In this document: positions 7,753-16,671 of the stretch, piece by piece
Numbering within the stretch: position 1 is the stretch's first letter
How the letters are laid out: each line of letters opens with the position of its first letter
DNA from: JAYZDF01 sp036337945
Lineage (GTDB): Bacteria; Myxococcota; Kuafuiibacteriia; Kuafuiibacteriales; Kuafuiibacteriaceae
Direction: 5' to 3'
Assembly: GCA_036337945.1 (NCBI GenBank)
Contig: JAYZDF010000088.1
Coordinates: 1-58,946, forward strand
DNA: 58,946 nucleotides
Notes under the pieces: generated by a model
Database searches by the model: none
What the model was told of the DNA's origin: nothing
What the model saw: only the letters and a program-made list of their open reading frames with translations
Translations under genes and position numbers: made by a program

Positions 7753-9485
7753 GAGTGAATCGCTTCCACCAATTCGCTAGTGCTACATCCTTTCACCAGA
7801 TAATGAGAGGCACCGGCTACCGACATTTTCTCACGATTGATTGGGTCCTCGTAAGATGTAAATGCAACTACCTTGATACTATCGGTGCGGGAACGTAGAA
7901 AACTGGTGATTTCGCAACCATCAGGCTCACCTTCTCCGAGACAGACGTCAACAATCGCAACGTCGGGTTGAAATACCGCTAAAGCATCACGAACCTCGGA
8001 CATACCGGCGGCTTCACGCAGTTCCATGCCCGGCACGCGGCGTAAGGTACTCACGAGTCCGGCTCGAACCACAGGATGATCGTCTACAATCAACACCTTC
8101 GTTTTTGTAGACGAATTTTTTGGAGCATTCTCTGTTTGGCCATCGGTTGGCGGCAACTCATAAGGAACTGAAATCGTTGCTTTCGTCCCTCGACCCAGAA
8201 CACTTGTCACCTCCAAAAAGCCTCCCATTAACTCAAGGCGGCGACTCGTACTCAACAGGCCAAAGCATTCACCTGACCAAATCAGGTCGGGGTCAAAACC
8301 GACCCCTTTATCTTCAACAACGATCGCCAAATTCCCCGAATCAGAAACTGTAGCGCGAATACTTGCTGTCTCGATTTGAGCATGTTTTGAAATGTTGAAC
8401 AGAATTTCTCGAACAGCGTCAAACGTAATCACCTTTGTCTCTGTATCGACATTTGGCAATTCTTCGGGAATGTCCAACTCAATGCTTAGCCCGTGATTGT
8501 CTTTCGCCCAGTCTGCGAGCCACTTAATCGCATGAGCAAATCCTCCAATCATAAGGCCTGGCGGATTTAATTCGTTTGTCAACGACCTGGAAAGTTTGAT
8601 CGACTGGCCGAGAAGCTGATTGACCTGCTCTCTCGAACCGCTTTCCGGCATCAAGCTAAGCTGTAAACGCGACGCCACTAATAATTGTTGAAGCTGGTCG
8701 TGTAGTAGCCCAGCGATACGTTGACGTTCTTGATGTTCTGCACGAGTCAGTTGTTTCGCCATCGAGTACACACGCCTCTCAAGCTCAGTTTGATAGACCG
8801 CAAGTTCACTTTGAGTCTGAAGCAAGGTCGAACGCCAAAGCCTAATTCCTCTTAGTAAAGCCATCCAAACGGCAATAAGCATAATCCAGCCTAGAAGGCT
8901 TACTGATTGCGCGACCTGGACCTGATTTTTCTGAGAGACCACTAACGACGCAACTAAAGTATCGAGTCTAACCAGTAGTTTTTCCAAACCTTGTGCATAG
9001 AGTTTCTTGTTTTCACTATATACATCGGACGACAGCAGCGCCCGTGCTTTGGCGGCTTCACTATTCCGAACAAATTCAAAAGCTTTCTTCTCCATTGCGA
9101 CCAAGCGGCTATTTGCGTCATTGGTAGTAGAAATGCCCAACTCAGCCAAATCGAGTTCTAAGACTCTCGCTTCTGCCATCACATCCTGAATCTTTTCATC
9201 CAGCAAAGGTTCAAACCTAAGGTATCGTTGCTCCCACTTTTGGTCCCCGCTCTCCGCTGCCATTCTTGCGGACATGGTAAGAACCTCGTCCAAATGACCA
9301 ATATCGCCATGAAGACGCTCTAAGCGAACTTGGCGTTTCATCCCCTCACGTACACGAACCTCCGTATAGCCAATCAACCAAACACTGAACCCAATCATAA
9401 GGAGTTCAAAAATCATAATTAAGGTCAGCCAATGGATTGGAAAGCTCGGCTCCTGATTGACTTGCCCGAGGATCTTTTTGTTCAA
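7749..9485 (-). CDS. NarX-type sensor histidine kinase with C-terminal receiver
   Basis: A 578-residue inner-membrane hybrid kinase. Transmembrane helices at about 17-40 and 193-213 flank a helical periplasmic sensor domain rich in Glu/Leu/Ala with no recognisable ligand motif. Then a coiled coil, a HisKA_3 dimerisation domain with His262 in ERQRIAGLLHDQLQQLL, an HATPase domain (FNISKHA near 364, EDKGVGFD near 391, GLLSTSRR and GRGTKATIS), and a receiver domain from about 462 with Asp pair (VDDHPVVRAG) and phosphoacceptor Asp513. The receiver has no DNA-binding output, so it probably serves for a phosphorelay or autoregulation. Start: TTG at 9485 with GGGGGA eight bases upstream; no better in-frame start precedes the first helix. 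Confidence 0.9.
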   Translation of the reverse strand: MNKKILGQVNQEPSFPIHWLTLIMIFELLMIGFSVWLIGYTEVRVREGMKRQVRLERLHGDIGHLDEVLTMSARMAAESGDQKWEQRYLRFEPLLDEKIQDVMAEARVLELDLAELGISTTNDANSRLVAMEKKAFEFVRNSEAAKARALLSSDVYSENKKLYAQGLEKLLVRLDTLVASLVVSQKNQVQVAQSVSLLGWIMLIAVWMALLRGIRLWRSTLLQTQSELAVYQTELERRVYSMAKQLTRAEHQERQRIAGLLHDQLQQLLVASRLQLSLMPESGSREQVNQLLGQSIKLSRSLTNELNPPGLMIGGFAHAIKWLADWAKDNHGLSIELDIPEELPNVDTETKVITFDAVREILFNISKHAQIETASIRATVSDSGNLAIVVEDKGVGFDPDLIWSGECFGLLSTSRRLELMGGFLEVTSVLGRGTKATISVPYELPPTDGQTENAPKNSSTKTKVLIVDDHPVVRAGLVSTLRRVPGMELREAAGMSEVRDALAVFQPDVAIVDVCLGEGEPDGCEITSFLRSRTDSIKVVAFTSYEDPINREKMSVAGASHYLVKGCSTSELVEAIHS

Positions 9486-9607
9486 AGCCCGCGTCCCCCT
9501 CGCCCCGCAAATATTTGAATATTGAAATGCTCAGGTTCTAAGACCCTGTGCTTTTTGATTTGCGCTGTTCTTTGGTGCGGAACAACTATATGCGCCTTTG
9601 TTCGTCA

Positions 9608-9655
9608 TGAAAAGCCTACTCGAAGAGGACAGATTGTTCGGTCATCAGCAGGCTT
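9608..9655 (-). terminator. Possible terminator after the GH63-like gene
   Basis: On the minus strand, AAGCCTGCT (9655-9647) can pair with AGTAGGCTT (9620-9612) over 9 bp with one G-U pair, closing a 26-base loop that contains a further CGAA/TTCG pairing, and the stem runs into a short T tract. It lies about 50 bases past the stop of the glycosidase gene. The T tract is short, so this is tentative. Confidence 0.35.
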
Positions 9656-9703
9656 CTTGCTCAAAGTGTCCGACGTTGGGGTTTAGGCCTTTTTTGAGTC
9701 GCC

Positions 9704-10978
9704 TCATTCGTCTTTTACGCGTTTGTGAGCAAACTCAAGATACATTGCAGCAGTCCACGAAAAATCCATGCCACCGAGAGCGGCTCCAGTTATGGGGTCA
9801 AAATACTCGGCCATACCATAGTTTTCAATCAGATGAATCGTGTCTCCTCGAATGCGCGCCGCAAGTGATTCCTCATTGGACTCCGATAAACCTTTGGCAA
9901 TCATGTAGTTCATGATTGCCCACACTGGTCCACGCCAATAACGTCGGGGTTCGAACTTAGAGTGAGCGGGATCCCAGCTCGGCATTCCAAACTTGCACGA
10001 ATCAAGGATGCGATGCGCGTGGTTCAGAGTGCGCGTGTTTTGCGAAGGAGAACCGACACCCGCATAAAAACACAGCATCGACGCATTGGTAATTGCATCG
10101 CTAAAAATGTCCGTACGCAAGTCACGAGCGCAAAAGCCACCTGCCTCCTCATTCCAAAGCCAATTAGAACCCTCAGAAAACCGGGAAATCCAACCTTGAA
10201 TTTCCTCATAGTATTCCTCGTACCCAAAGCATTTAGCAAGCTGAAGTAAATCACGAGTCGCTCTAATGAATACGAATTGCACACCGGGGTCAGCCATTAG
10301 AAATGGGCCTTGTTCGTATATCAACTGGTGGTTCCACTGAGCTCGTCGACCGTATTGCAGGATGGCCAAAAAACGCTCGTACTGAGATTCAGTCGGACGT
10401 TGTTCGCTGTCCACCTGAGCCGTATCTCGGCGTTGGTAACTCACTAAGTCGTCTGGCACCACGACATTTTTCATACCAATATCCCAGTCCGGGCAATTGT
10501 CACGTCCTGATTCCCAAGGGTGTATAATTGCAAGCACTCCCCTTTGTTGTGGGTCTCGCGCTTTGACAAACCAGCGATGGTATCGAAGTAGTCGAGAAAA
10601 AAGTTCGCGCCCTTTGTGCTGGTCAAACTCATCTCCTCTGCGAACGAGTTCCAACACTACACTCGATAAAACAGGTGGTTGAGAATGCCCGCTGCTGGGA
10701 GGTTCAGTATTCGTTTGCCAAATAAGAGGTCCGGGGAAATAGTCTGGGTCTAATTTCCGAAAAACAATATGTGGAACCATCCCATCTTCCCACTGTGCCT
10801 CAAGCAATTCGCTCAACTCCAGCCACGCACGCTGTTGGTCATATTGCCAAAGCCCGAGCGCCGTAAAACCAGAATCCCAGTTCCATTGATAAGGATAGAG
10901 ACGATGGGTAGGAACCGTATACGTGCCACGATCGTTCTGCCTAATAATCCTAATGGCTTCTCTTATATGCTTGTCCAC
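9704..10978 (-). CDS. GH63-like glycosidase, candidate gluco/mannosylglycerate hydrolase
   Basis: A 424-residue cytoplasmic (alpha/alpha)6-barrel glycosidase. Motifs typical of the GH63 mannosylglycerate/glucosylglycerate hydrolase group are in order: YQWNWDSGFTALG near the N-terminus (catalytic Asp region), HPWESGRDNCPDWD in the middle, RRYWRGPVWAIMNYM and EYFDPITGAALGGMDFSWTAA near the C-terminus (catalytic Glu region). Family knowledge: such enzymes hydrolyse mannosylglycerate or glucosylglycerate, or related short alpha-glycosides. The start is GTG at 10978 with AAGG seven bases upstream. No sugar gene is next to it, but the right end of the window encodes glucosylglycerate-type enzymes, which makes that substrate an attractive inference. 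Substrate cannot be read from sequence. Confidence 0.82.
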   Translation of the reverse strand: MDKHIREAIRIIRQNDRGTYTVPTHRLYPYQWNWDSGFTALGLWQYDQQRAWLELSELLEAQWEDGMVPHIVFRKLDPDYFPGPLIWQTNTEPPSSGHSQPPVLSSVVLELVRRGDEFDQHKGRELFSRLLRYHRWFVKARDPQQRGVLAIIHPWESGRDNCPDWDIGMKNVVVPDDLVSYQRRDTAQVDSEQRPTESQYERFLAILQYGRRAQWNHQLIYEQGPFLMADPGVQFVFIRATRDLLQLAKCFGYEEYYEEIQGWISRFSEGSNWLWNEEAGGFCARDLRTDIFSDAITNASMLCFYAGVGSPSQNTRTLNHAHRILDSCKFGMPSWDPAHSKFEPRRYWRGPVWAIMNYMIAKGLSESNEESLAARIRGDTIHLIENYGMAEYFDPITGAALGGMDFSWTAAMYLEFAHKRVKDE

Positions 10979-11385
10979 TTCAATACCTTACGACATGTCG
11001 CGCACCAGTAGAACCTTCTCAAAAGAAGACGTACTGACGTGATTCTAATATCGAACTCAAGAACTTTGGAGCTCGACTTACCGGTAGAAAACATCGCTGT
11101 ACCAACTCTGAACCTCTCTGCGTATGCCGACAAAAGTGTCCCTTTTCACCATAGTGACGACCTTTCAAACCGCTTGTCTCCTGTGCACTTCCGTAGAATC
11201 GCAAATGGCGTCCAATTTATGCTTCTCCGTCGATGAGAGGAGTTAGAAAAATCATCACAGACTTCCTTGAGACGAGCGCAGGCATAAAGCTGCAAACATT
11301 CTAAGAACACCTTGCTCGACGCATGGAGGTTACCCGGGCTTTAGTTAGAGGACAGGTTCCTGATATTGTCGTGACTACTCTAGCC
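10979..11385. other. Intergenic region without a clear gene
   Basis: About 400 bases upstream of the divergent GH63-like gene and the zinc-ribbon gene. A 65-codon plus-strand frame (GTG 11039 to 11236) and a 61-codon minus-strand frame (11019-11204) overlap here; neither has a ribosome site or recognisable motif. I see no strong hairpin or promoter. Confidence 0.3.
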
Positions 11386-11601
11386 ATGAACCAAGGACCA
11401 GGAAACCGAAAGAACGGAACGAAAACAGCGGAATCCGACGACCGTAGCCGACCTAAAAGGTGCTCTAAATGCGGCGCGGAACTCGAGTTTACGGGACAAC
11501 CTAACCTGTCTGGTCCGGTTTACTTTCATATTTACCGCTGCGAAAACTGCGGGCTGGTGCGGCTTCCTGTTCGAGAAGAAAGCCCTGAGGGCTGGGGCTA
11601 A
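11386..11601 (+). CDS. Small zinc-ribbon protein
   Basis: A 71-residue protein with a basic, disordered N-terminus (rich in Asn, Lys, Arg, Ser) and two C-x-x-C knuckles, CSKCG and CENCG, about 26 residues apart, separated by a segment with VYFHIYR. This is a single zinc-ribbon fold, often involved in nucleic-acid or protein contact. ATG 11386 is chosen because residues before it look non-coding, but its ribosome site is poor; the frame can also start at ATG 11323 (92 residues). Function unknown. Confidence 0.55.
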   Translation: MNQGPGNRKNGTKTAESDDRSRPKRCSKCGAELEFTGQPNLSGPVYFHIYRCENCGLVRLPVREESPEGWG

Positions 11602-11719
11602 CTGAACATAAATTCATATCAGAGATAAAAAAGGTACGGCCGCTGGGTAACCCTTCGCTTCAGAACACATTTTTTTGTCACGACCTCACCAAGAAGTGAG
11701 TGCCCTGGTATAAGAAGAC

Positions 11720-13039
11720 ATGTTCGCAAAGTCCCGTATTGTCCTATTTCTAATCTTGATCGGCTGTTTCGCGCTCCTCGCTACATCCTGTAACGATTCG
11801 GATGAAAGAAACGTCACTCCGTCTACCAACGAGGACGCAGGCCAACAGCCATCAACGGATGCTGGGCAGTCAGCAAACAATTCGACACCCCAACCTTGCA
11901 CAAGCAGCTCTACCGAACCTGGAGGCTGTGAATGCAGTAATGAGCCTGGCTTTACGACCTATAGCTTCGAACACCAAGGCCAACAAAGGTGTCTCACTAC
12001 TTATATTGACCCGCAGAACCCGAGCGAGGCGCTTCCTTTGATCATCGAACCGGATTGCTACACAAGTAACGGGCTCCAGAGTCCAGGTCTAATGCAGCCA
12101 GCGCGACGTTACGGATTTCGGCATATGCAGTTAACGAGTCCGGATGGAGATTGGGCTTTTCCTCAAAACAATGAAGTCAATGATTCCAACTATCAGACAC
12201 AATGCGACGAATCATCCACCAAAGAGATCGGTTACCTCAAAAGTGTCTTTACGATTGTCGACAAGATGATTGCCGATGGGGTCGTCGCTTCCGATAAAGT
12301 TTTTGTTTCGGGCTTCAGCCAAAATTCAATGTACACCCTATTTATGGCCACCTGTTTCCCCGAAGAAATCAACGGCATCTGGCAAGGCGGTTCTGGACTG
12401 TTTAGCAAGGACGAGGGTGCAAAAGCGCTTCCGAACTGCGAAGGCGCGTGTACCCGATCAGCTTTCCTTGAACATGGCACAGAATGTCGACTGATCGAGC
12501 CCTGCACCAATTGTCAATACTTCCCCGTGTTACCGGAAAAAACGGGGCGTGCTATCAAAAGCTGTATCGTCATGTACGAAAACGATGGAGCTGCCCACTC
12601 CACCGCTGTGCCCGGCTACAAAGTTCTCAAAGCGCAGGGGCACAAACCACAACTGTACATCTTTGGGGCCGACCGAAGTATTAGTCTGGGAGACCATGAG
12701 GAACCTGTCAACTCATGGGCATGGTTGTCGAGCTGTCTCGGCCTTCACGATGCGTGCAGCACAGAATGCTCTTCTCAAGTCATCGGATGCATCAATAACT
12801 TCCGGATGAATTTCCGTGATCGGCAAGGTCAGCCATATAGTTTTGACAATCCGGACCATCGACAAATTGCGACCTTCGAGTACGACGAATGTTTGATGCG
12901 GCATGCAAACCTCTGCGAACGAGGCTGCTCTGCAACCACGGAAATGCTCCACCTTTTTGAAACTCCGAAGTGTGAATGCGCGCCCGAAGACGCCAGTTGT
13001 GACTGTATGACCTCCGACGTTCCAGGTCAGTGCGAATAA
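11720..13039 (+). CDS. Esterase-like alpha/beta-hydrolase lipoprotein
   Basis: A 439-residue lipoprotein with signal peptide and lipobox LLATSC (Cys at about 24), then a DAG/Ser/Asn-rich linker. The body resembles PHB-depolymerase/feruloyl-esterase type alpha/beta hydrolases: nucleophile elbow GFSQNS (canonical G-x-S-x-x-S variant) after a VSSDKVF-like strand, and the late GDHEEP segment that could supply the catalytic His. The protein is Cys-rich, especially in the last 100 residues (CCAC-type clusters such as CECAPEDASCDCM), suggesting a disulfide-stabilised C-terminal module. It is followed about 105 bases later by another Cys-rich lipoprotein on the same strand. Substrate unknown; extracellular ester degradation is a family-based inference. 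Confidence 0.8.
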   Translation: MFAKSRIVLFLILIGCFALLATSCNDSDERNVTPSTNEDAGQQPSTDAGQSANNSTPQPCTSSSTEPGGCECSNEPGFTTYSFEHQGQQRCLTTYIDPQNPSEALPLIIEPDCYTSNGLQSPGLMQPARRYGFRHMQLTSPDGDWAFPQNNEVNDSNYQTQCDESSTKEIGYLKSVFTIVDKMIADGVVASDKVFVSGFSQNSMYTLFMATCFPEEINGIWQGGSGLFSKDEGAKALPNCEGACTRSAFLEHGTECRLIEPCTNCQYFPVLPEKTGRAIKSCIVMYENDGAAHSTAVPGYKVLKAQGHKPQLYIFGADRSISLGDHEEPVNSWAWLSSCLGLHDACSTECSSQVIGCINNFRMNFRDRQGQPYSFDNPDHRQIATFEYDECLMRHANLCERGCSATTEMLHLFETPKCECAPEDASCDCMTSDVPGQCE

Positions 13040-13144
13040 GGGGAGTTCCGAGCATAAAGACACTAAATAAGTCCCTCTCATCTTCCCGGCCCTATACGCA
13101 AGTCGCTTGCATTATCGGACCCCACTCGTTAGCGTCTAGCCAAG

Positions 13145-13942
13145 ATGCTCAAAAACAAGAGTCTCAACCCTTGGCAACATCTACTCGGCATTGCGTTACT
13201 GGTCGTTGCATGCGGCGGCACGGAAGAAGACTCCAACGAGAACTCGGTACCGGATCAATGCGGCCCCAATGGTCACGCACATACCGTTAGCGGAGGAGGA
13301 ACGCATTGTGACTGTAACGATGGTTACTATGATTTAAGCGGAACATGCGTGCCCGAACGGCTGCCCCCGACTTCAACAACTATGGATCCAGATTGCGGCG
13401 ATTATGGAACGTTTAATGGCAGGACCTGCGAATGCATCTCGGGCTACACCCAAATTGGAACCCAAGAAAACCGCAGCTGCGTTGAAATTCCGCTGTGCCA
13501 AGGTCTCGACGATTCTTTTGAACCCAACAACGACCCAGACCGGGCGAGCTCCGTCCTACCTGCCTCCGAATCTCTCTATGCCTGTCCAGCCGACCCAGAC
13601 TGGTTTGTTTTTGAAGTAACCTCCGGTGATACAGTGCGAGCCGAAGTTCGATTCAGTGGTGCTTCTGTCGACATAGACCTTTTTCTGTACGGGCCAAGCT
13701 CTCGCTCGCCTCGCGCCTTCTCGGTAGGGGACACCGGAAATTCTGAAACGGCCATGTTTACGGCAAGAGCTGACGGCACGGCTGGAATCCTTGTTTCGCC
13801 CTACGGCATTGGCGAGGGAGAATACCAAATAACGGTGACCGTCGAGGAAGGTGAACCATCTATGTGTTCAGGGCCTGGTGCCGTCTGCCGGGTCGCAGAC
13901 GATTGTTGCTCAGGCTATTGTCACCTCCAGCACTGTCACTAG
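13145..13942 (+). CDS. Lipoprotein with EGF-like, PPC and cystine-knot-like modules
   Basis: A 265-residue lipoprotein. Lipobox LLVVACGG gives a mature N-terminal Cys at about 23. Two EGF-like Cys modules follow (CGPNGH...CDCNDGY...C and CGDYG...CECISGY...C, about 38-115). Then comes a bacterial pre-peptidase C-terminal (PPC) beta-sandwich, recognised by DSFEPNNDPDRAS, DPDWFVFEV, DIDLFLYG and GEYQITV (about 124-235). The last 24 residues have the spacing C-x6-C-x5-CC-x3-C-x4-C, which is the inhibitor-cystine-knot pattern. No catalytic residues are visible, so it is probably an adhesive or binding protein. It follows the esterase-like lipoprotein, possibly co-transcribed. Confidence 0.82.
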   Translation: MLKNKSLNPWQHLLGIALLVVACGGTEEDSNENSVPDQCGPNGHAHTVSGGGTHCDCNDGYYDLSGTCVPERLPPTSTTMDPDCGDYGTFNGRTCECISGYTQIGTQENRSCVEIPLCQGLDDSFEPNNDPDRASSVLPASESLYACPADPDWFVFEVTSGDTVRAEVRFSGASVDIDLFLYGPSSRSPRAFSVGDTGNSETAMFTARADGTAGILVSPYGIGEGEYQITVTVEEGEPSMCSGPGAVCRVADDCCSGYCHLQHCH

Positions 13943-14159
13943 CAGACTGCGTATTCAGCATCACTTCTCGTGCTTCCACACGAAGCTGGGAAACCGAAAC
14001 GCAACCGCTTTCGCTGCAGTACAGGCAACGCTAGTAGCCACTACAAAACCTCACAGACAAGTGCGCCAGTTTAGAGGACGCGTACCGCTGGAATTGTAAA
14101 CAGAATAGGTCCGGTAGGCGTTATAGTCAGTCCTCCGAAACTATGAGATAGTGCTTGAG

Positions 14160-14732
14160 ATGGCTAGTTTTGGTCACATCGCAGTTGGACTGGTCACCGC
14201 GAAACATTGCCAGCCTTCTGCGCCTATTTTCTCGAAGCAATATGGCCGAGCGTTTTTTTGGATGTCCGTTTTGTCTATGCTTCCGGATGCCGACGTAATT
14301 ACTTTCGGAATGGGCATTCCGTACGAGGCACCTCTAGGACACAGAGGCGCAGCGCATTCTCTTATTTTCGCTTTCATTTCTGGTGGTCTATTTGCGCCCA
14401 TCTTGAGGCAATATTTTAGACTCACTTTCAAACGTGCGTATACACTCGCTTTCATTGCTATCGCGAGTCACGGGCTTCTAGATACCCTCACAGATGGCGG
14501 TTTTGGGGTTGGGTTACTCTGGCCATTTTCAAATGAACGATTCTTTGCACCATGGCGACCGATTCCCGTATCACCCATCGGACGAGCGTTTCTTTCTGCC
14601 CGAGGCCTACAAGTTTTTGCGACAGAACTTTTGTACTGTGCTCCTCTTCTCATTTATGCCTTCTGGCCACGGAAAGAAGCGAGCATCGACATATCCCAAG
14701 GGTCAAAGCAGCAAAAAGTAGACAAGGTCTAG
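14160..14732 (+). CDS. YdjM-family membrane-bound metal-dependent hydrolase
   Basis: A 190-residue multi-pass membrane protein of the YdjM/'inner membrane metal-dependent hydrolase' family. The family begins with a short helix MASFGHIAVGL, which is why ATG 14160 is chosen over GTG 14151. Conserved acidic and His motifs are present: LSMLPDADVI, GHRGAAHSL and SHGLLDTLTDGG, which together are the usual metal-ligand set, plus a C-terminal membrane helix ending FWPRKE. Family knowledge: in Escherichia coli YdjM is LexA-regulated, but the enzymatic role is unknown. I see no SOS box here. Confidence 0.85.
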   Translation: MASFGHIAVGLVTAKHCQPSAPIFSKQYGRAFFWMSVLSMLPDADVITFGMGIPYEAPLGHRGAAHSLIFAFISGGLFAPILRQYFRLTFKRAYTLAFIAIASHGLLDTLTDGGFGVGLLWPFSNERFFAPWRPIPVSPIGRAFLSARGLQVFATELLYCAPLLIYAFWPRKEASIDISQGSKQQKVDKV

Positions 14733-14808
14733 AGTTCTAATCGTCGTAAACTCGTCCGAGTTCTCTTCAACTCTTGGCACTGGCCATTAGTTGTTCTATC
14801 TGACCTTT

Positions 14809-15399
14809 ATGAATCGATTAGTAACGTCATTTTGTTCTCTTGTTCCTGCTCTACTGGTTGCAGCCACTTCAGCTAATGCTGCGAAATTAGTGGGTAAAGC
14901 AGCGCCCTCTTTTTCACTGACCGACCAACACGGCAAGAAACACGAGCTCAGCGCATACAAGGGTAAGACGGTCGTTTTAGAATGGACCAACCCCCAATGC
15001 CCTTTCGTAGTTCGACATTATGATGCGAAAACCATGAAAAGCCTAGCGGAGAAATTTGGCTCGAAAGACATTGTCTGGCTGGCCGTCAATTCCTCCCACT
15101 TCGTCAAACACGAGGATTCAAAAGCCTGGGCCAAAAAATACGGTCACAGTTTCCCTACGCTCCTCGATAAAGACGGGAAAGTGGGCAAAGCATATAATGC
15201 CCGAACGACACCGCACATGTTTGTTATTGATGGAAAAGGCGTCGTTCAATACGAGGGAGCAATCGACTCTGACCCTTGGGGAGAAGATGCGAAATCTAAG
15301 AACTACGTCGACAACGCGCTTCAAGCGATGATGAACAAGAAGCCCGTCGACCCGAATTCAACCAAAGCCTATGGCTGCAGCGTGAAATACAAACGATAG
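14809..15399 (+). CDS. Exported redoxin (thioredoxin-fold, AhpC/TSA type)
   Basis: A 196-residue periplasmic protein. ATG 14809 gives a clean signal peptide (MNRLVTSFCS..., cleavage after ANA). The mature part is a thioredoxin-fold redoxin: KAAPSFSLTDQHGKKHELSA, then VVLEWTNPQCPFV with a single Cys in the position of the active-site cysteine, and the cis-Pro motif (RTTPHMFVID). The NPxCPFV motif is that of a widespread group of 'redoxin domain' proteins acting on thiols or peroxides; the resolving Cys of a CxxC pair is absent. Another Cys lies near the C-terminus (AYGCSVKYKR). Monocistronic by spacing. Confidence 0.88.
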   Translation: MNRLVTSFCSLVPALLVAATSANAAKLVGKAAPSFSLTDQHGKKHELSAYKGKTVVLEWTNPQCPFVVRHYDAKTMKSLAEKFGSKDIVWLAVNSSHFVKHEDSKAWAKKYGHSFPTLLDKDGKVGKAYNARTTPHMFVIDGKGVVQYEGAIDSDPWGEDAKSKNYVDNALQAMMNKKPVDPNSTKAYGCSVKYKR

Positions 15400-15478
15400 A
15401 CCGCCCTTCCCTTTCTGGTCTCCGGTATTCTTAGGGACATAAATTGGTTTCTTCAGGCTGTTCTTCACCCAGCATCCA

Positions 15479-15997
15479 ATGAAATCGCTCAACCAAAACC
15501 GTATCCAGCGTCTACGATTTCGGTTTGTTGTTGCTGTCGCTCTGATTCTTAGCGTTTGGTTAGTCGATTCAATAACCTTTCAAATGCGCTGTCGTGCGCA
15601 ATTTCAGCATTTATGCCAGGACGAAACCGCCGAACTATCGTTGTTTATCTGTCGACACGACTACCATCTGTTTCTCACCGACCATCAACGGAGTTTGGTG
15701 GCATTTCAAGGAGATGAATGGCTCGATAGCGTCGAACTATATGCGGATGCAGGTACCGGAGGAAAACTACATTACGTCAAAAGCAAGAACGAGATTCGCG
15801 CCATCGATATGAATGGAGCTCACTTTCGCATCACTGAGCGCGGAATCGAAGCCCTGGGGTGGAGATGGATGAGCCCCTTACCTCAAGGAGAGCTTAGACG
15901 CATCTCTAGCTACGGTTCATCACACTACAGTGATGAGGAGCTGTTTTCACCACCTAGATTAGAAGAAGTTTATATCTATAAAGATTCGTCTCCTTAA
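15479..15997 (+). CDS. Single-pass membrane-anchored protein, unknown
   Basis: A 172-residue protein with a basic N-terminus (MKSLNQNRIQRLRFR), one hydrophobic helix at about residues 16-34 and then a soluble part with a C-x6-C-type pair near the membrane and another Cys near 59. The C-terminal half is rich in charged and aromatic residues (ALGWRWMSPLP, EVYIYKDSSP). No family recognised. Start ATG 15479 has no strong ribosome site. Confidence 0.6.
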   Translation: MKSLNQNRIQRLRFRFVVAVALILSVWLVDSITFQMRCRAQFQHLCQDETAELSLFICRHDYHLFLTDHQRSLVAFQGDEWLDSVELYADAGTGGKLHYVKSKNEIRAIDMNGAHFRITERGIEALGWRWMSPLPQGELRRISSYGSSHYSDEELFSPPRLEEVYIYKDSSP

Positions 15998-16073
15998 TAA
16001 AAATCAACTCGTAATCTATCTATGATTACAACTTGAACCCGCGCGAAAGACACCAATTGTATACCGGTGAGAT

Positions 16074-16640
16074 TTGCCTTCACGACCCATCTATTTTAGG
16101 CTTCTCGCGTTCCATTCAACCTATCAACTGTTCGCGGTGCCCGATTCGGTTTCAGTGAGCGGTACCGTCAGAGACCAATGTATATATGCCTCTTTGTGCG
16201 CATTTGCTCCTGAACCATTATTCATCTTGTCGGTAGACGCCTACAACCGTGCACCGACGAAGACGAAGGCCATAGCCATTTACACGACATTTATTGCCGC
16301 GGGGGCATCTCAAATCAATTGTGACCAACTGATTTCAGGAAGTGTCGGTGAAACACTTGAAGCAATTATCGAGCAATATATTGCACAGGCGGCGCAAGCT
16401 CGAGAAATGAACTTTTTCCGAAGAGTGTTCACTTCAAGCTCTCGACAAGCGCAAAGAAATATTTTTGATCGCATGATGAACGGGCTTTTGACGATGCAGG
16501 ATTCACCAATGAGTGATGCACTTAATAAAAGCGTCGACGACGCGCCAAGCTTAGGTAAAAAGCCAGCGAAGAAAATCAAAACAGCCCTTCTACAAGCGGG
16601 ATTCTCTAGCGTTGAACTGGGTCTAACTTTAATTGAGTGA
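16074..16640 (+). CDS. RGS-like domain protein
   Basis: A 188-residue soluble protein without signal peptide. From about residue 35 to 150 the spacing of residues recalls the regulator-of-G-protein-signalling helix bundle: FAPEPLFILSVDAYN (compare family E-N-L-x-F-W-x-x-x-x-x-Y), AIAIYTTFIAAGASQINCD (compare A-x-x-I-Y-x-x-F-I-x-x-G-A-x-x-x-I-N-I-D) and RQAQRNIFDRMM (compare E-A-Q-x-x-I-Y-x-L-M). The C-terminal 35 residues are basic. In animals RGS domains speed GTP hydrolysis by G-alpha proteins; bacteria lack these, so a bacterial RGS-like domain would act as a different protein-protein module. The start is TTG 16074 and uncertain. This is my reading by eye of motif spacing, not a search result. 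Confidence 0.6.
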   Translation: MPSRPIYFRLLAFHSTYQLFAVPDSVSVSGTVRDQCIYASLCAFAPEPLFILSVDAYNRAPTKTKAIAIYTTFIAAGASQINCDQLISGSVGETLEAIIEQYIAQAAQAREMNFFRRVFTSSSRQAQRNIFDRMMNGLLTMQDSPMSDALNKSVDDAPSLGKKPAKKIKTALLQAGFSSVELGLTLIE

Positions 16641-16671
16641 GCTTGCTTGGTTCAAAAGAAGCGACAATCAC

